A DNA stretch of 64,000 nucleotides from Oscillospiraceae bacterium (GCA_015065105.1 SVQZ01000002.1:1-64000); one strand, 5' to 3'. Numbered from the stretch's first letter, positions 32,383 through 40,259 are shown. The notes: generated from the sequence alone by a model not told the origin. Made by a program: numbers and translations.

Positions 32383-32916
32383 ATGAAAATAAAGGATTTA
32401 TTTTATAGTGTAAGAAATCCTTGCAGGTGGTCGCTTGACGGCGGGCCTGCTCTTGAGAAGGACGAGTTCTTTGATGCGTATTTCTCTGCAGGAATGTTTG
32501 ATCTTGAGGTCGGTACCGTGAATATCAAGAACGAAATATTCAAGGGTATCGTGATCGATATTGCAAGCCTGGCAGAGGGTATATGCGCAGAGGATGAAGA
32601 GATCCTTGAGGATGTGGTATCACGTGACTGCAATATGGTTACGCTCACGGGCAGGGTACAGGCTATACCAAAGATACAGAAACACGCTACGGGATATACA
32701 TTTGCTAACTTCAAACTGAACTGCAGGTATGCAGACGGTGTAGATGTATTTGATATTGGTGTATATGGTGCTACAGCCGAAAAGGTGGTACCGCTGCTTA
32801 ATACCGAGGATACATACGTTATCGAGGGTAAGCTCCGCAACCGTGTGCGAGTCGATTCGGACGGAGAAAAACAGAAAATAACTAATATTGTGGCGAAGAG
32901 AATTTATAAGTTATAA
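32383..32916 (+). CDS. SSB-like OB-fold protein
   Basis: 177 residues from the ATG at 32383 (GGAGGAAAGATA upstream). The C-terminal half (VTLTGRVQAIPKIQKHATGYTFANFKL...YVIEGKLRNRV) has the strand pattern of single-stranded DNA-binding proteins. The N-terminal half is not recognised, and there is no acidic DDDIPF-type tail. It probably serves phage replication. Confidence 0.6.
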   Translation: MKIKDLFYSVRNPCRWSLDGGPALEKDEFFDAYFSAGMFDLEVGTVNIKNEIFKGIVIDIASLAEGICAEDEEILEDVVSRDCNMVTLTGRVQAIPKIQKHATGYTFANFKLNCRYADGVDVFDIGVYGATAEKVVPLLNTEDTYVIEGKLRNRVRVDSDGEKQKITNIVAKRIYKL

Positions 32917-32937
32917 GCAGGGTGCTGGCACCCTGCT
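32916..32937 (+). other. Hairpin after the SSB-like gene
   Basis: AGCAGGGTGC TG GCACCCTGCT is a perfect 10-bp inverted repeat right after the stop. There is no T run, so it is more likely an mRNA 3'-protecting or regulatory structure than a terminator. Confidence 0.5.
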
Positions 32938-33037
32938 CCCGCATGATCGGGCATGAAGAATAGTGTGTGTTTTCCGTTTAGTGCCCGAAGCGCGGTTTAA
33001 TATAAGAATTAAAGTGATTAGAAGAAAGGTAGATTAT

Positions 33038-33316
33038 ATGAAATATGCATTAAGGAGGAAACTTACGTATAACAAGGTTGTGCTTTGGGCTTTGGATGAT
33101 GAGCACAATTTTAAGGAAGTAAGATACGGTTATATTAATAGCCGGAACCGTACTATAACGGTATATAAAGATCATAAAAAAGTAGATACATTCGCTGATG
33201 TGTTCCTTGTACCGTTGCGAAACGTTAAAGGTTTAAAAGATTCGTATATAAGGGCTCTTATGGCAGATGGATGTATTACACCTGCAGAGGGTGAGAAAAT
33301 GGCGGTGGGTACATGA
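33038..33316 (+). CDS. Early protein, 92 residues
   Basis: Begins MKYALRRKLTYNKVVLWALD at the ATG at 33038. Basic, beta-rich, with NSRNRTITVYKDHKKVDTF. Not recognised. Its end overlaps the next gene by four bases. Confidence 0.65.
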   Translation: MKYALRRKLTYNKVVLWALDDEHNFKEVRYGYINSRNRTITVYKDHKKVDTFADVFLVPLRNVKGLKDSYIRALMADGCITPAEGEKMAVGT

Positions 33317-33765
33317 AGGATATTATAGCAGGTCTCACCGAGCTGCGCGACACCGGTAAGATCCCCGATGGGCTTGACCTTGATCTTGTAATTAAGATCG
33401 TGGCGCAATACTGCCGCAAGGGAACTCCCAAGAAATCATTAGACGTTTTATTTGACCGCTTTTGGTCGGTGTACCCCCGAAAGGTGGCAAAGGCGGATGC
33501 AAAAAAAGCATTCTGCAAGATCTCTCCCGATGAAGATCTCCTGCAGAAGATGATAAAAGCTCTTGAACGGGATAAGCGTTCCTCTCAGTGGGTCAAGGAT
33601 AACGGGCAGTTCATTCCCTATGCTTCGACCTGGCTGAACGGCCGAAGGTGGGAGGATGAAGGGGAGACGGTTCCAGAGAGACGAGGTAGTTTTGATACGG
33701 ATGTTTTTTTTGAAATTGCTTTGAGAAGAAGTCAAGAAAAGATGAAAAATTATGCAGGAGGGTAA
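33313..33765 (+). CDS. Replisome organizer-like protein
   Basis: 150 residues. RFWSVYPRKVAKADAKKAF and FIPYASTWLNGRRWEDE are the C-terminal signatures seen in many phage replication initiation and helicase-loader-associated proteins. The usual N-terminal winged helix domain is missing or very short here. It may help load the host helicase together with the HUH initiator. Confidence 0.6.
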   Translation: MKDIIAGLTELRDTGKIPDGLDLDLVIKIVAQYCRKGTPKKSLDVLFDRFWSVYPRKVAKADAKKAFCKISPDEDLLQKMIKALERDKRSSQWVKDNGQFIPYASTWLNGRRWEDEGETVPERRGSFDTDVFFEIALRRSQEKMKNYAGG

Positions 33766-33767
33766 TT

Positions 33768-34058
33768 ATGAGCGAGAAAATCAGTGTTGTAATAATAGAG
33801 CCGGGGAAGAGTCCCCGGCATGTACTTATATCAAATACTCTTGAAAACTTGCAGAAGACGGTAGGCGGATATATCGAAACGGTAACTCTTGCCTCTGATC
33901 TTGTGATCATCTGTGATGAAGAGGGAAGGATCAAGAACAAGCCCTACTGCTGTGATATATGCGGTATATCCTTTGTGGGTACCGTTATAATCTGTGGCAT
34001 TGAGGGTGAAGAGTTTGCAGATCTTCCGGTGGAGTATAAGTATATAAAAAATCCCTAA
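33768..34058 (+). CDS. Early protein, DUF3846-like
   Basis: 96 residues. VVIIEPGKSPRHVLISNTLENLQKTVGG, then LASDLVIICDEEGRIKNKPYC, resembles small phage and plasmid proteins of the DUF3846 kind. Function unknown. Confidence 0.6.
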   Translation: MSEKISVVIIEPGKSPRHVLISNTLENLQKTVGGYIETVTLASDLVIICDEEGRIKNKPYCCDICGISFVGTVIICGIEGEEFADLPVEYKYIKNP

Positions 34059-34101
34059 AATTACTATATTTGCGGTGTAATGTGAAAGGCGGTGTGGAGG
34101 A

Positions 34102-34314
34102 ATGAACAGACTTATGTGCTTTCTCACGGGCGGTCATAAATATTCCGATGCGAATATAAAAACACAAACAATGCCCGATGATTCCAATATTGTAGAAATA
34201 ACAAATCCGTGTATAAAGTGTGATACATTATCGGTGTTTTATATGAATGTGCAAAAACAAATCGAACAGGATATTGCAAAGTTGAAAGGCGGTGAGGGGA
34301 GTGAAATTAGATAA
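34102..34314 (+). CDS. Small early protein with CXXC-type cysteines
   Basis: 70 residues beginning MNRLMCFLTGGHKYSDANIK. Paired cysteines in NPCIKCDTL may bind zinc. It ends in LKGGEGSEIR, whose codons are the ribosome binding module of the next gene. Confidence 0.6.
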   Translation: MNRLMCFLTGGHKYSDANIKTQTMPDDSNIVEITNPCIKCDTLSVFYMNVQKQIEQDIAKLKGGEGSEIR

Positions 34315-34639
34315 AAAATGGTTTTATGAAAACTTAAAACCATTTGCAAATCCTCATTTGCCGATCCACATTGATATTCCGATAAGCAAAGAGAATCTGG
34401 GATACCGTATCATTTTCTCGTGGCAGAGTAAAAAGCCCAATGGCGATTTTAATCCCATTATGTCATGTCAGTTAATAGATACAACGAAACAAGGGTGGCA
34501 TAAATATGTAGTTCCTGACTTGATTTTTAATTGCAAAGAAAAAGGGACAACAACAGATTATAAACTGTATAAGTATTTAGCAAAATGGGTTGAAGATGCC
34601 CTCGCAACTTACCAAACCGAGAAAGGCGGTGAGGGGTGA
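34301..34639 (+). CDS. Early protein, 112 residues, GTG start
   Basis: The GTG at 34301 follows AAAGGCGGTGAGGGGA; the GTG at 34292 lies inside that module, so 34301 is preferred. KKWFYENLKPFANPHLPIHIDI... is not recognised. It ends in EKGGEG, encoded by the next ribosome binding module. Confidence 0.6.
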   Translation: MKLDKKWFYENLKPFANPHLPIHIDIPISKENLGYRIIFSWQSKKPNGDFNPIMSCQLIDTTKQGWHKYVVPDLIFNCKEKGTTTDYKLYKYLAKWVEDALATYQTEKGGEG

Positions 34640-34887
34640 TGGCTATGGCTACGAGTAGATTACAAGGCTGGGATTATATCAATTCTTTAATTTCAAAATG
34701 CCCCGATTGCGGACAAACGGCAACGCTTGGAAATTTGCCTTTTTCAAACAAATGGCGTGTATGTTGTATGAATATATGTTGTCATAATCACAATTCAACG
34801 CAAGAATGGGAAAATCCTTTGACCGCTATTCACGAATGGAATACAAAAAACGGCACACCAAAAGAAAGAGGTGGTGAGGAGAAATGA
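34639..34887 (+). CDS. Lar-like zinc protein
   Basis: 82 residues from the ATG at 34639. CPDCGQTATLGNLPFSNKW, then CCMNICC and AIHEWNTKNG, follow the layout of Lar/restriction-alleviation-like proteins (CPFCG ... C..C ... AI..WN). Anti-restriction activity is not shown for most relatives. Confidence 0.65.
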   Translation: MAMATSRLQGWDYINSLISKCPDCGQTATLGNLPFSNKWRVCCMNICCHNHNSTQEWENPLTAIHEWNTKNGTPKERGGEEK

Positions 34888-35063
34888 GCAAGTTAAATTT
34901 GATTGATAGCAGAAAACTATTAACCGACACTATGGAATGGGCGAAAGACAAAAAAGATGAGGTTAAATTTATAATGCTTGATTATGTGGCAGAAGTCATT
35001 GATAAGCAACCAACGGTTATAACACCCGAAAGAAAGGCGGTGAGGGGAAATGAAACCGATTAA
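34884..35063 (+). CDS. Small early protein, 59 residues
   Basis: One residue below the track limit. MSKLNLIDSRKLLTDTMEWA... helical, with KDEVKFIMLDYVAEVIDKQPTV typical of short phage proteins. It ends inside the start of the next gene and overlaps it by 14 bases. Confidence 0.65.
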   Translation: MSKLNLIDSRKLLTDTMEWAKDKKDEVKFIMLDYVAEVIDKQPTVITPERKAVRGNETD

Positions 35064-35316
35064 GTTTAATGAAGCAAACAAGAATTTGTTAAAACCGCAG
35101 AATATGACCGATGAAGAATGTTCGAACCTTTGGGTATATACAGACGGTCAGCAATGTATATCTTGTTGGAAAATGACATTTAAGCAAAGATTGTCTGCAT
35201 TGATACACGGCAAAGTGTGGCTATCTGTTTGTAGCGGACAAACACAACCGCCTGTATGGGTTGATTGTTGCGACACAGTATTCGACCACCCAGCCGAGAA
35301 AGGCGGTGGTGAATAA
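35050..35316 (+). CDS. Conserved phage protein of unknown role
   Basis: 88 residues. KFNEANKNLLKPQNMTDEEC, then CISCWKMTFKQRLSALIHGKVWL and SGQTQPPVWVDC, is a pattern I recognise from many gut phage and prophage genomes; its function is unknown. The gene ends in EKGGGE. Confidence 0.7.
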   Translation: MKPIKFNEANKNLLKPQNMTDEECSNLWVYTDGQQCISCWKMTFKQRLSALIHGKVWLSVCSGQTQPPVWVDCCDTVFDHPAEKGGGE

Positions 35317-35498
35317 TGACAAAAGAACAGGCTATAAAACGATTAGAACAAACAAAGGATTTTTTTAGAGAAGCACGGCAAGAAAAAATAAAAGAATGTA
35401 AAATTCCTGAACTTATACCTGTTATTAAGAAAACATATTCGGACAATATGAAAGCACTTCAAATGGCTATTGATATATTGAAAGGCGGTGAGGGGTGA
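35316..35498 (+). CDS. Small helical early protein, 60 residues
   Basis: MTKEQAIKRLEQTKDFFREA... a charged helical protein ending in ILKGGEG. Shares the junction module with its neighbours. Function unknown. Confidence 0.6.
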   Translation: MTKEQAIKRLEQTKDFFREARQEKIKECKIPELIPVIKKTYSDNMKALQMAIDILKGGEG

Positions 35499-35614
35499 TG
35501 GTTGAATTTTCACCTTGCCCGTTCTGCGGTTCGGACGAAAACACACTTGAAGTGTTGATGATTAAAGATATATTACTCGGTGAAGGTAATGGGAAAAGCT
35601 CGAAACTGGACTAA
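35498..35614 (+). CDS. Tiny CPFCG protein, possibly truncated Lar-like
   Basis: 38 residues, not in the track. MVEFSPCPFCGSDEN is the start of a Lar-type zinc protein, but the second cysteine pair and the WN motif are missing. Recombination into the next gene may have removed them. It overlaps the next start. Confidence 0.5.
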   Translation: MVEFSPCPFCGSDENTLEVLMIKDILLGEGNGKSSKLD

Positions 35615-36701
35615 GGAAGAACGCGAACGGTTTGAAACAGAGTGGGGGTTATATTCTATTCCTACAATGGCCAAACGCTTTGGACGGACCATAGATGCAA
35701 TTAAAAACAAGCAACAACGTTGGAATCTTCCGGATCTTATTCATGCGACTGAGTATATAACACTTAATGAACTTATAGAGCAATTTGGACTTAATTACGG
35801 GTATGATGTACCTCGCTTAAAGGCTATGGGTTTTCCCATAAGATATAAGCTTGTTGTTACCAAAAGAGTGGCGATGGTGGATCTTGAAGAGTTCTGGATC
35901 TTCGCCGAAAGAAATGCATACTTCTTTGATTTTTCTCGGCTTGAAGAAAACATATTTGGTGTTGAGCCGGAGTGGGTGAAGGCTAAAAGAAAAACCGATC
36001 TGCAAAGAAAACTCATGATACAGCCTCACAATGCCAAGTGGAGCTCCGGAGAAGATCAGATGCTTATAACCCTTGTTAACCAGTTCAAATACACAGCAAC
36101 AGAAATCGGGGCACGTCTGCACAGGAGCGAGGGTGCGGTTCAACGCAGGTTACTTGATTTGGGTATAAAGGCTCGTCCTCTGAAGGCCGATAACCATATC
36201 AAATGGACTAAAGAAGAATACCGTATTCTCGGGGAGGGCATCAAAGTCGGCAAAAGCTATGCTGTGCTTAGCCTTGAAATAGGTAAGTCCGAGAAGGCTA
36301 TACGTGGGAAGGTATTCACGGCATATCTTACCGAGAATATGAATAAGGCACGTAAGATGATGGGGAACGGGGCGTTTGGTGATAATGCTCCTCCCAGATG
36401 CCTGAAGCACAAGAATGTTATGTCTTATGATGAAAAGCAGCTTATGAAGGGAGATCTCTCTTATCTTGCCGGTCTCCTTGTTCTCCGAATGAAACAGCTC
36501 TCCGGCGCCGGTGACGGCTATGAGGAATACTGGCAAAAAGATATGTGTATGAATTGGGATGATGTTCAGGGATGCACGAAGGGCGAGAGAAACTGCGATG
36601 AATGTTCTTCTTTCGAGAGGATCAAACCTCAGAATTGTAAACGTTGCGGAAAAACATTCTTTAGCCGCAAAGAGACTCTTGTATGCAATGAGTGCTCTTG
36701 A
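35589..36701 (+). CDS. Myb/SANT-like DNA-binding protein with zinc ribbon
   Basis: 370 residues from the ATG at 35589. Three SANT/Myb-like helical repeats are visible (NWTKEERERFETEWGLYSIP, KWSSGEDQMLITLVNQFK and KWTKEEYRILGEGIKVGKSY), followed by a C-terminal zinc ribbon (CKRCGKTFFSRKETLVCNEC). Such proteins are frequent in clostridial phages between replication and packaging genes and are probably transcription or late-switch regulators; this role is inference. Confidence 0.75.
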   Translation: MGKARNWTKEERERFETEWGLYSIPTMAKRFGRTIDAIKNKQQRWNLPDLIHATEYITLNELIEQFGLNYGYDVPRLKAMGFPIRYKLVVTKRVAMVDLEEFWIFAERNAYFFDFSRLEENIFGVEPEWVKAKRKTDLQRKLMIQPHNAKWSSGEDQMLITLVNQFKYTATEIGARLHRSEGAVQRRLLDLGIKARPLKADNHIKWTKEEYRILGEGIKVGKSYAVLSLEIGKSEKAIRGKVFTAYLTENMNKARKMMGNGAFGDNAPPRCLKHKNVMSYDEKQLMKGDLSYLAGLLVLRMKQLSGAGDGYEEYWQKDMCMNWDDVQGCTKGERNCDECSSFERIKPQNCKRCGKTFFSRKETLVCNECS

Positions 36702-37068
36702 TAGTCTTGAAAATAAGTATAAGGAGCTTCAGGAGTGCTACGTTTCTGCAGTTGACCGTTTTATAGCAAATTCGAAAGTGTTGCATTCGGTATTCAATGA
36801 TATCGTTCTCTTAGAAAAAGAAAATGCAATGCTTTGGAGTAAGCTTGCACCGATTCCGGCAACGACAGAAGTAGTTGACTATGAATATGATATGAAGATT
36901 ATACGTTGTCCCTGCTGTGGAAATCGTTTGTTTAAGAAGAAAGCCTTCTGCGAGAGCTGCGGACAGGCTCTGGCGACGGAATCGCAACGTAAAGCGGGAA
37001 CTGCAGAGGGTAGGAAGATCGAAGAGAAGGAACTTGAAGATATAATAAATCTTAATGATAGGAGTTGA
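36688..37068 (+). CDS. Coiled-coil zinc-ribbon protein
   Basis: 126 residues from the ATG at 36688, overlapping the previous gene by 14 bases. An N-terminal coiled coil (LDSLENKYKELQECYVSAVD) leads to a C-terminal zinc ribbon (IRCPCCGNRLFKKKAFCESCGQAL). Function unknown. Confidence 0.65.
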   Translation: MSALDSLENKYKELQECYVSAVDRFIANSKVLHSVFNDIVLLEKENAMLWSKLAPIPATTEVVDYEYDMKIIRCPCCGNRLFKKKAFCESCGQALATESQRKAGTAEGRKIEEKELEDIINLNDRS

Positions 37069-37073
37069 TTATT

Positions 37074-37223
37074 ATGAATTTAGATGAAGCAAAGGAGCTT
37101 CTTGAAAAAGAATATGAGAGAGCGCAGACTCTTGCTTATGTCAATGATCCGTTGGCGTTTGCTTTGTACCAGGTTTGGAAAAAGGTTGACAGACGTCATA
37201 ACAAAGGAGGGGTAAGATGTTAG
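37074..37223 (+). CDS. Small helical early protein, 49 residues
   Basis: Not in the track. MNLDEAKELLEKEYERAQTL..., ATGATAGGAGTTGATT upstream. The stop overlaps the next start. Function unknown. Confidence 0.65.
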   Translation: MNLDEAKELLEKEYERAQTLAYVNDPLAFALYQVWKKVDRRHNKGGVRC

Positions 37224-37384
37224 CAACGATATGGACCAAGGAAAAGGGCCTTAGATATGACCGTGAGGTAGAGGTTATAGCAGTCGGTGTAGGTTTTCTT
37301 TGCCGCTATGCCGTAGTTCTTGACGAAAGCACCGGCAAGCTTGAAAAGGTCAAGATGAAGAAGCTTAAGGTTGTTGTAAGATGA
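37217..37384 (+). CDS. Small beta-rich early protein, 55 residues
   Basis: Not in the track. MLATIWTKEKGLRYDREVEV... with AAAGGAGGGGTAAG upstream. Overlaps the previous stop by seven bases and the next start by four (ATGA). Confidence 0.65.
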   Translation: MLATIWTKEKGLRYDREVEVIAVGVGFLCRYAVVLDESTGKLEKVKMKKLKVVVR

Positions 37385-37725
37385 GGATGTGTAAGATGGA
37401 AATAAGGGAAGAAATTTTGAGAAGAGATTTTTCAAATGCATTTATAGAAAAAATGAAAAATGCTATTGAAATGTCACATTACAAATATGGATGGGCGAGT
37501 AAAACATATCCCGAACTTGCACAGGCTTATAAGTGTATCAGAGAGAGACTGGAAGAATACGAAAAAACTCATAACAAAGAATATCTTATAGATGTTGCTA
37601 ATTTTGCTATGTTAGAGTTTTTGTACCCTGCTTTTGGTGATGCGAGATATATACCAACCGATAGTGATAAGTCCCCCGGACTTGCAGGAGGTATTTCTTA
37701 TAAAGAACTTATGAAAGGAGAATGA
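37381..37725 (+). CDS. Early protein, 114 residues
   Basis: Helical protein with KYGWASKTYPELAQAYKCIR and YLIDVANFAMLEFLYP, then a Gly-rich end (SPGLAGGISYKELMKG). This pattern is common in phages but has no known role. Three in-frame ATGs lie near the start; the first overlaps the previous stop. Confidence 0.65.
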   Translation: MRMCKMEIREEILRRDFSNAFIEKMKNAIEMSHYKYGWASKTYPELAQAYKCIRERLEEYEKTHNKEYLIDVANFAMLEFLYPAFGDARYIPTDSDKSPGLAGGISYKELMKGE

Positions 37726-37728
37726 GTA

Positions 37729-38061
37729 TTGATACATGAACTTAAAATACTTCCCGAATATTTTAAAGCGGTCATATCGGGAGAAAAAAGCTTTGAAATC
37801 AGAAAGAACGATAGACCGTATCATAAAGGTGATTTGTTGGCACTGAATGAATATGACGGACAATACTGGACCGGCAACAGTTGTCTTGTTTATATCGACT
37901 ACATCTTGGATAATGCAGAGTATGTCAAAAAAGATATGGTTGTTATGTCAATTAAACCATGTACGGTGCACCGTCACGAAACTCCTTTTAGAATGTCGGA
38001 TTTAAAAAAGGATTATTCTGTACCGTTGGTAACGAGAGGAGAACAGGGTGAATACGTCTGA
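37729..38061 (+). CDS. DUF3850/ASCH-type RNA-binding-like protein
   Basis: 110 residues. HELKILPEYFKAVISGEKSFEIRKNDRPYHKGD is the signature of DUF3850, an ASCH/PUA-like fold that probably binds RNA or modified nucleotides. It starts with TTG at 37729, preceded by AAAGGAG; no in-frame ATG lies before the conserved HELK. Confidence 0.8.
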   Translation: MIHELKILPEYFKAVISGEKSFEIRKNDRPYHKGDLLALNEYDGQYWTGNSCLVYIDYILDNAEYVKKDMVVMSIKPCTVHRHETPFRMSDLKKDYSVPLVTRGEQGEYV

Positions 38062-38281
38062 AGCAATAGAACGTCATTACTGCTCGGAGGAGGCTTGCGG
38101 TGACTGTGCCTATTATAAATATTTCTCAGGCGTTTGGGCTTGCCATTATACCCTTGATACGGGGATCATACGCAAGGGGCCTATAACTCCCGAATGCCCT
38201 TATAAGAGAATCGCTACTCCCGAGGAACTGAAAGAGATCAAGCGACAAGCTCGGCAGATCAGAGCGCAAGCGAAAAGATGA
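38048..38281 (+). CDS. Cysteine-rich small protein, GTG start
   Basis: 77 residues, GTG start with GAGGAGAACAG upstream. Six cysteines (YCSEEACGDCAYYK, WACHY, ECPYK) and a basic helical tail (EIKRQARQIRAQAKR). Probably metal-binding; unknown role. Confidence 0.65.
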   Translation: MNTSEAIERHYCSEEACGDCAYYKYFSGVWACHYTLDTGIIRKGPITPECPYKRIATPEELKEIKRQARQIRAQAKR

Positions 38282-38354
38282 ATACTTAATGACCGTAATT
38301 GGCAGAGCTTAGAATCCTAAGCTCTGTGACTTATGTTCATTAGCAAAAGAATAT

Positions 38355-38417
38355 TACAAGGCGGGTACCGTCGGCGCGTTACGCGCGTGCGCGCGCGTGC
38401 GCGTCTTCGGCCTTGTA
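38355..38417. repeat. GC-alternating hairpin before the HUH initiator
   Basis: The arms TACAAGGC and GCCTTGTA enclose a 30-base tract of nearly pure alternating purine-pyrimidine (GCGCGTTACGCGCGTGCGCG and on) at 38374-38403. Such tracts favour Z-DNA and strong cruciforms. It lies about 50 bases before the initiator gene and is a candidate replication origin. An adjacent arm pair AGAGCTTAG/CTAAGCTCT is at about 38304-38325. Confidence 0.55.
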
Positions 38418-38465
38418 GTGCATTCTTACAAATCAACGAAGTTAAAAGAAAGAGATACAAGCGAT

Positions 38466-39251
38466 ATGTTATATGCGGAAAAAAGAACTAAGAGTGGGAA
38501 AATGTTAGAAGTGGATTTTTACCCGGTATATCCATCGGGCCGTAAATATTCGGATAAACCGAAAAACAAAGGAACAACCCCTGTTAAAGCTGAATGCAAC
38601 AGAAGAGCCGCTGCAAAAAAACTTGCCGCAGTTGTTAATACGAATTTTGACACAGGAGATCTTCTCGTTCATCTTACATATCTCCCCGAAAAAGCTCCGC
38701 AAACGTACGAAGAAGCACATAGGGACATATCTAACTATACTCGTCGTATAGGATATTGGCGTAGAAAAAAGGGTCTTCCTGAAGGGAAATATGTTATTAC
38801 CATTGAGGAACAGATCTACAAGACCGGAACTCGTAAAGGACGTTCAAACTGGCATTTTCACGTGTTTCTTACCGAAATGCCGCGTGATGTAGCTGAGGAT
38901 CTTTGGAAGGACGGAGAACGTGTTAACGCGGACCGTTTTCAACCTGAGCGCTTTGGTCAGAAGGCTGCGGCAGAATATCTCTCCAAGGATCCCCGCGGTA
39001 CTAAGAGATATATTTGCTCACGTAATTGCAAGAAGCCCGTGGTTAAGACCTCGGAGCCTAAGCAGCTCTCCGCCGCCAAGCTCAAGAATATGTGTGAGAC
39101 CTACGTTGGCGACAATGCCTACTGGGAGAGAAGATACCCCGGGTATCGCTTTATTGAAGCATACCCTGTTTGGAACGATTACAATAAGCGTTGGTACCTA
39201 TACCTCGAGATGCGGAAGATCGAGGAACCGAAGAAAAAGAAGCGTAAGTAA
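38466..39251 (+). CDS. HUH-type replication initiator (rolling-circle Rep-like)
   Basis: 261 residues from the ATG at 38466; the track's earlier GTG lies inside the GC hairpin. LLVHLTYLP could be motif I, NWHFHVFL is the HUH motif II (metal ligands), and EYLSKDP gives the YxxK motif III with the nicking tyrosine. The C-terminus is basic (EEPKKKKRK). This is the layout of rolling-circle Rep proteins found in some clostridial prophages, so it probably nicks an origin and recruits the host replisome. Confidence 0.8.
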   Translation: MLYAEKRTKSGKMLEVDFYPVYPSGRKYSDKPKNKGTTPVKAECNRRAAAKKLAAVVNTNFDTGDLLVHLTYLPEKAPQTYEEAHRDISNYTRRIGYWRRKKGLPEGKYVITIEEQIYKTGTRKGRSNWHFHVFLTEMPRDVAEDLWKDGERVNADRFQPERFGQKAAAEYLSKDPRGTKRYICSRNCKKPVVKTSEPKQLSAAKLKNMCETYVGDNAYWERRYPGYRFIEAYPVWNDYNKRWYLYLEMRKIEEPKKKKRK

Positions 39252-39310
39252 TTGCTCTGGAATTGTTCAGAGTTTTGTTGTCTTGCCTATATAGGCTGAA
39301 AGGAGAAATA

Positions 39311-39532
39311 ATGCCCAAGAATTGGGGAGAAGATGAACACATAAAATGCCCTTTCTATGTGAAAGAGAAGGGAGTATCAATGCAATGCGAATCACCTTGC
39401 AACTACGAGGGCGTGGAGGCAAGGCTTTTGATAGTGCCCAATAATAAAAAAGCCAGGAAGAAAAGGTATTGCTATGATGATTATAAATCCTGCCCGATAT
39501 ACAAGGACTGCATGAAAAAGTATGAAAAATGA
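39311..39532 (+). CDS. Cysteine-rich small protein at the end of the early region
   Basis: 73 residues from the ATG at 39311 (AAAGGAGAAATA). Seven cysteines (IKCPFY, MQCESPCNYEG, YCYDDYKSCPIYKDC). Unknown; a metal-binding regulator placed just before the late genes would be plausible. Confidence 0.65.
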   Translation: MPKNWGEDEHIKCPFYVKEKGVSMQCESPCNYEGVEARLLIVPNNKKARKKRYCYDDYKSCPIYKDCMKKYEK

Positions 39533-39557
39533 GCGGTTAAATACCGCTTGTTTTTTT
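39532..39557 (+). terminator. Terminator between early and late regions
   Basis: AGCGGT, five bases, ACCGCT, then TTGTTTTTTT. It begins at the stop codon of the last early gene and ends the early transcript. Confidence 0.75.
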
Positions 39558-39570
39558 ATTATCTAATACC

Positions 39571-39599
39571 CTGCAAATATTTTTTTTGCTAAGTATAAT
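39571..39599 (+). promoter_or_regulatory. Possible late promoter
   Basis: CTGCAA, 17 bases, TATAAT. The -35 box is poor, which would suit a promoter that needs a phage activator. It follows the early terminator directly and precedes terS. Confidence 0.45.
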
Positions 39600-39607
39600 T
39601 AAATTAA

Positions 39608-39661
39608 GCCCGGGCGGGATCTGTCTTTTGTCACCTCTGAAGATCCCGCTCGACCCCGGGC
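39608..39661. repeat. Large inverted repeat upstream of terS
   Basis: GCCCGGG-CGGGATCT pairs with AGATCCCG-(6 bases)-CCCGGGC around an 18-base loop. The outer and inner stems are separated by a bulge on one side only. It is positioned like a packaging start site or a leader control element; 34 bases further on terS begins without a good Shine-Dalgarno. Confidence 0.65.
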
Positions 39662-39695
39662 GGTTGATGAATTATAAATTTTTTTAAGTGTAGAT

Positions 39696-40259
39696 ATGAG
39701 TGAAAAAAAGATAGATTGGATAGCATTAAAAACCGAATATGCGCGGGAAAAAATTTCTCTTTCCGAATTTGCAAAAAAGCACGATATATCCTACTCTACT
39801 CTTATTAAAAGAGCAAGAAAAGAAAAGTGGGACGAAGAACGGTCAAACTATGGTCAAATCGTGGTTAAGAAAATCTATAACCGAATGTCAAATGCCGATG
39901 CGAAGAAATTTGCTAAGTATGAAAAGGCTTTGGATCGTTTGTTTGAAGCTATATATAAGAGTCTGGACCCCGAGCTTAAGGAACTGTACAAGTACCGTGT
40001 AAGTGTTGACGGACAACCTAACAGTACGATCGAGCTTGATCAGCTGAATACCGGTCATCTTACAGAGTTACTGAAGGTCCTTAAGGAAGTTGAAAGACAG
40101 ATGAGTGCTCTTCGCGGTATTCTTCCAATGGAAAAGCAAAAGGAATATGAGCTTGAACTGAAGCGTATCGAGGCGGAGATGCAAGCGGTTAATGAAGAAA
40201 ACTCTGCAGGATCATCAACGATAAGTATTAAGGGCGGAACGGATGAGTACGCGCAATGA
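39696..40259 (+). CDS. terS: Terminase small subunit
   Basis: 187 residues. The N-terminal helix-turn-helix (KISLSEFAKKHDISYSTLIKRARKEKW) recognises packaging DNA. This is followed by a helical oligomerisation region with ELDQLNTGHLTELLKVLKEVERQMSALRGI, typical of clostridial phage small terminases. Its stop overlaps the terL start (ATGA). Confidence 0.88.
   Translation: MSEKKIDWIALKTEYAREKISLSEFAKKHDISYSTLIKRARKEKWDEERSNYGQIVVKKIYNRMSNADAKKFAKYEKALDRLFEAIYKSLDPELKELYKYRVSVDGQPNSTIELDQLNTGHLTELLKVLKEVERQMSALRGILPMEKQKEYELELKRIEAEMQAVNEENSAGSSTISIKGGTDEYAQ

Noticed and set aside
38397-38466. Longer GTG start of the HUH initiator
   Set aside because: The GTG is inside the GC-alternating hairpin and lacks a ribosome site; the ATG at 38466 gives the usual start of the family.
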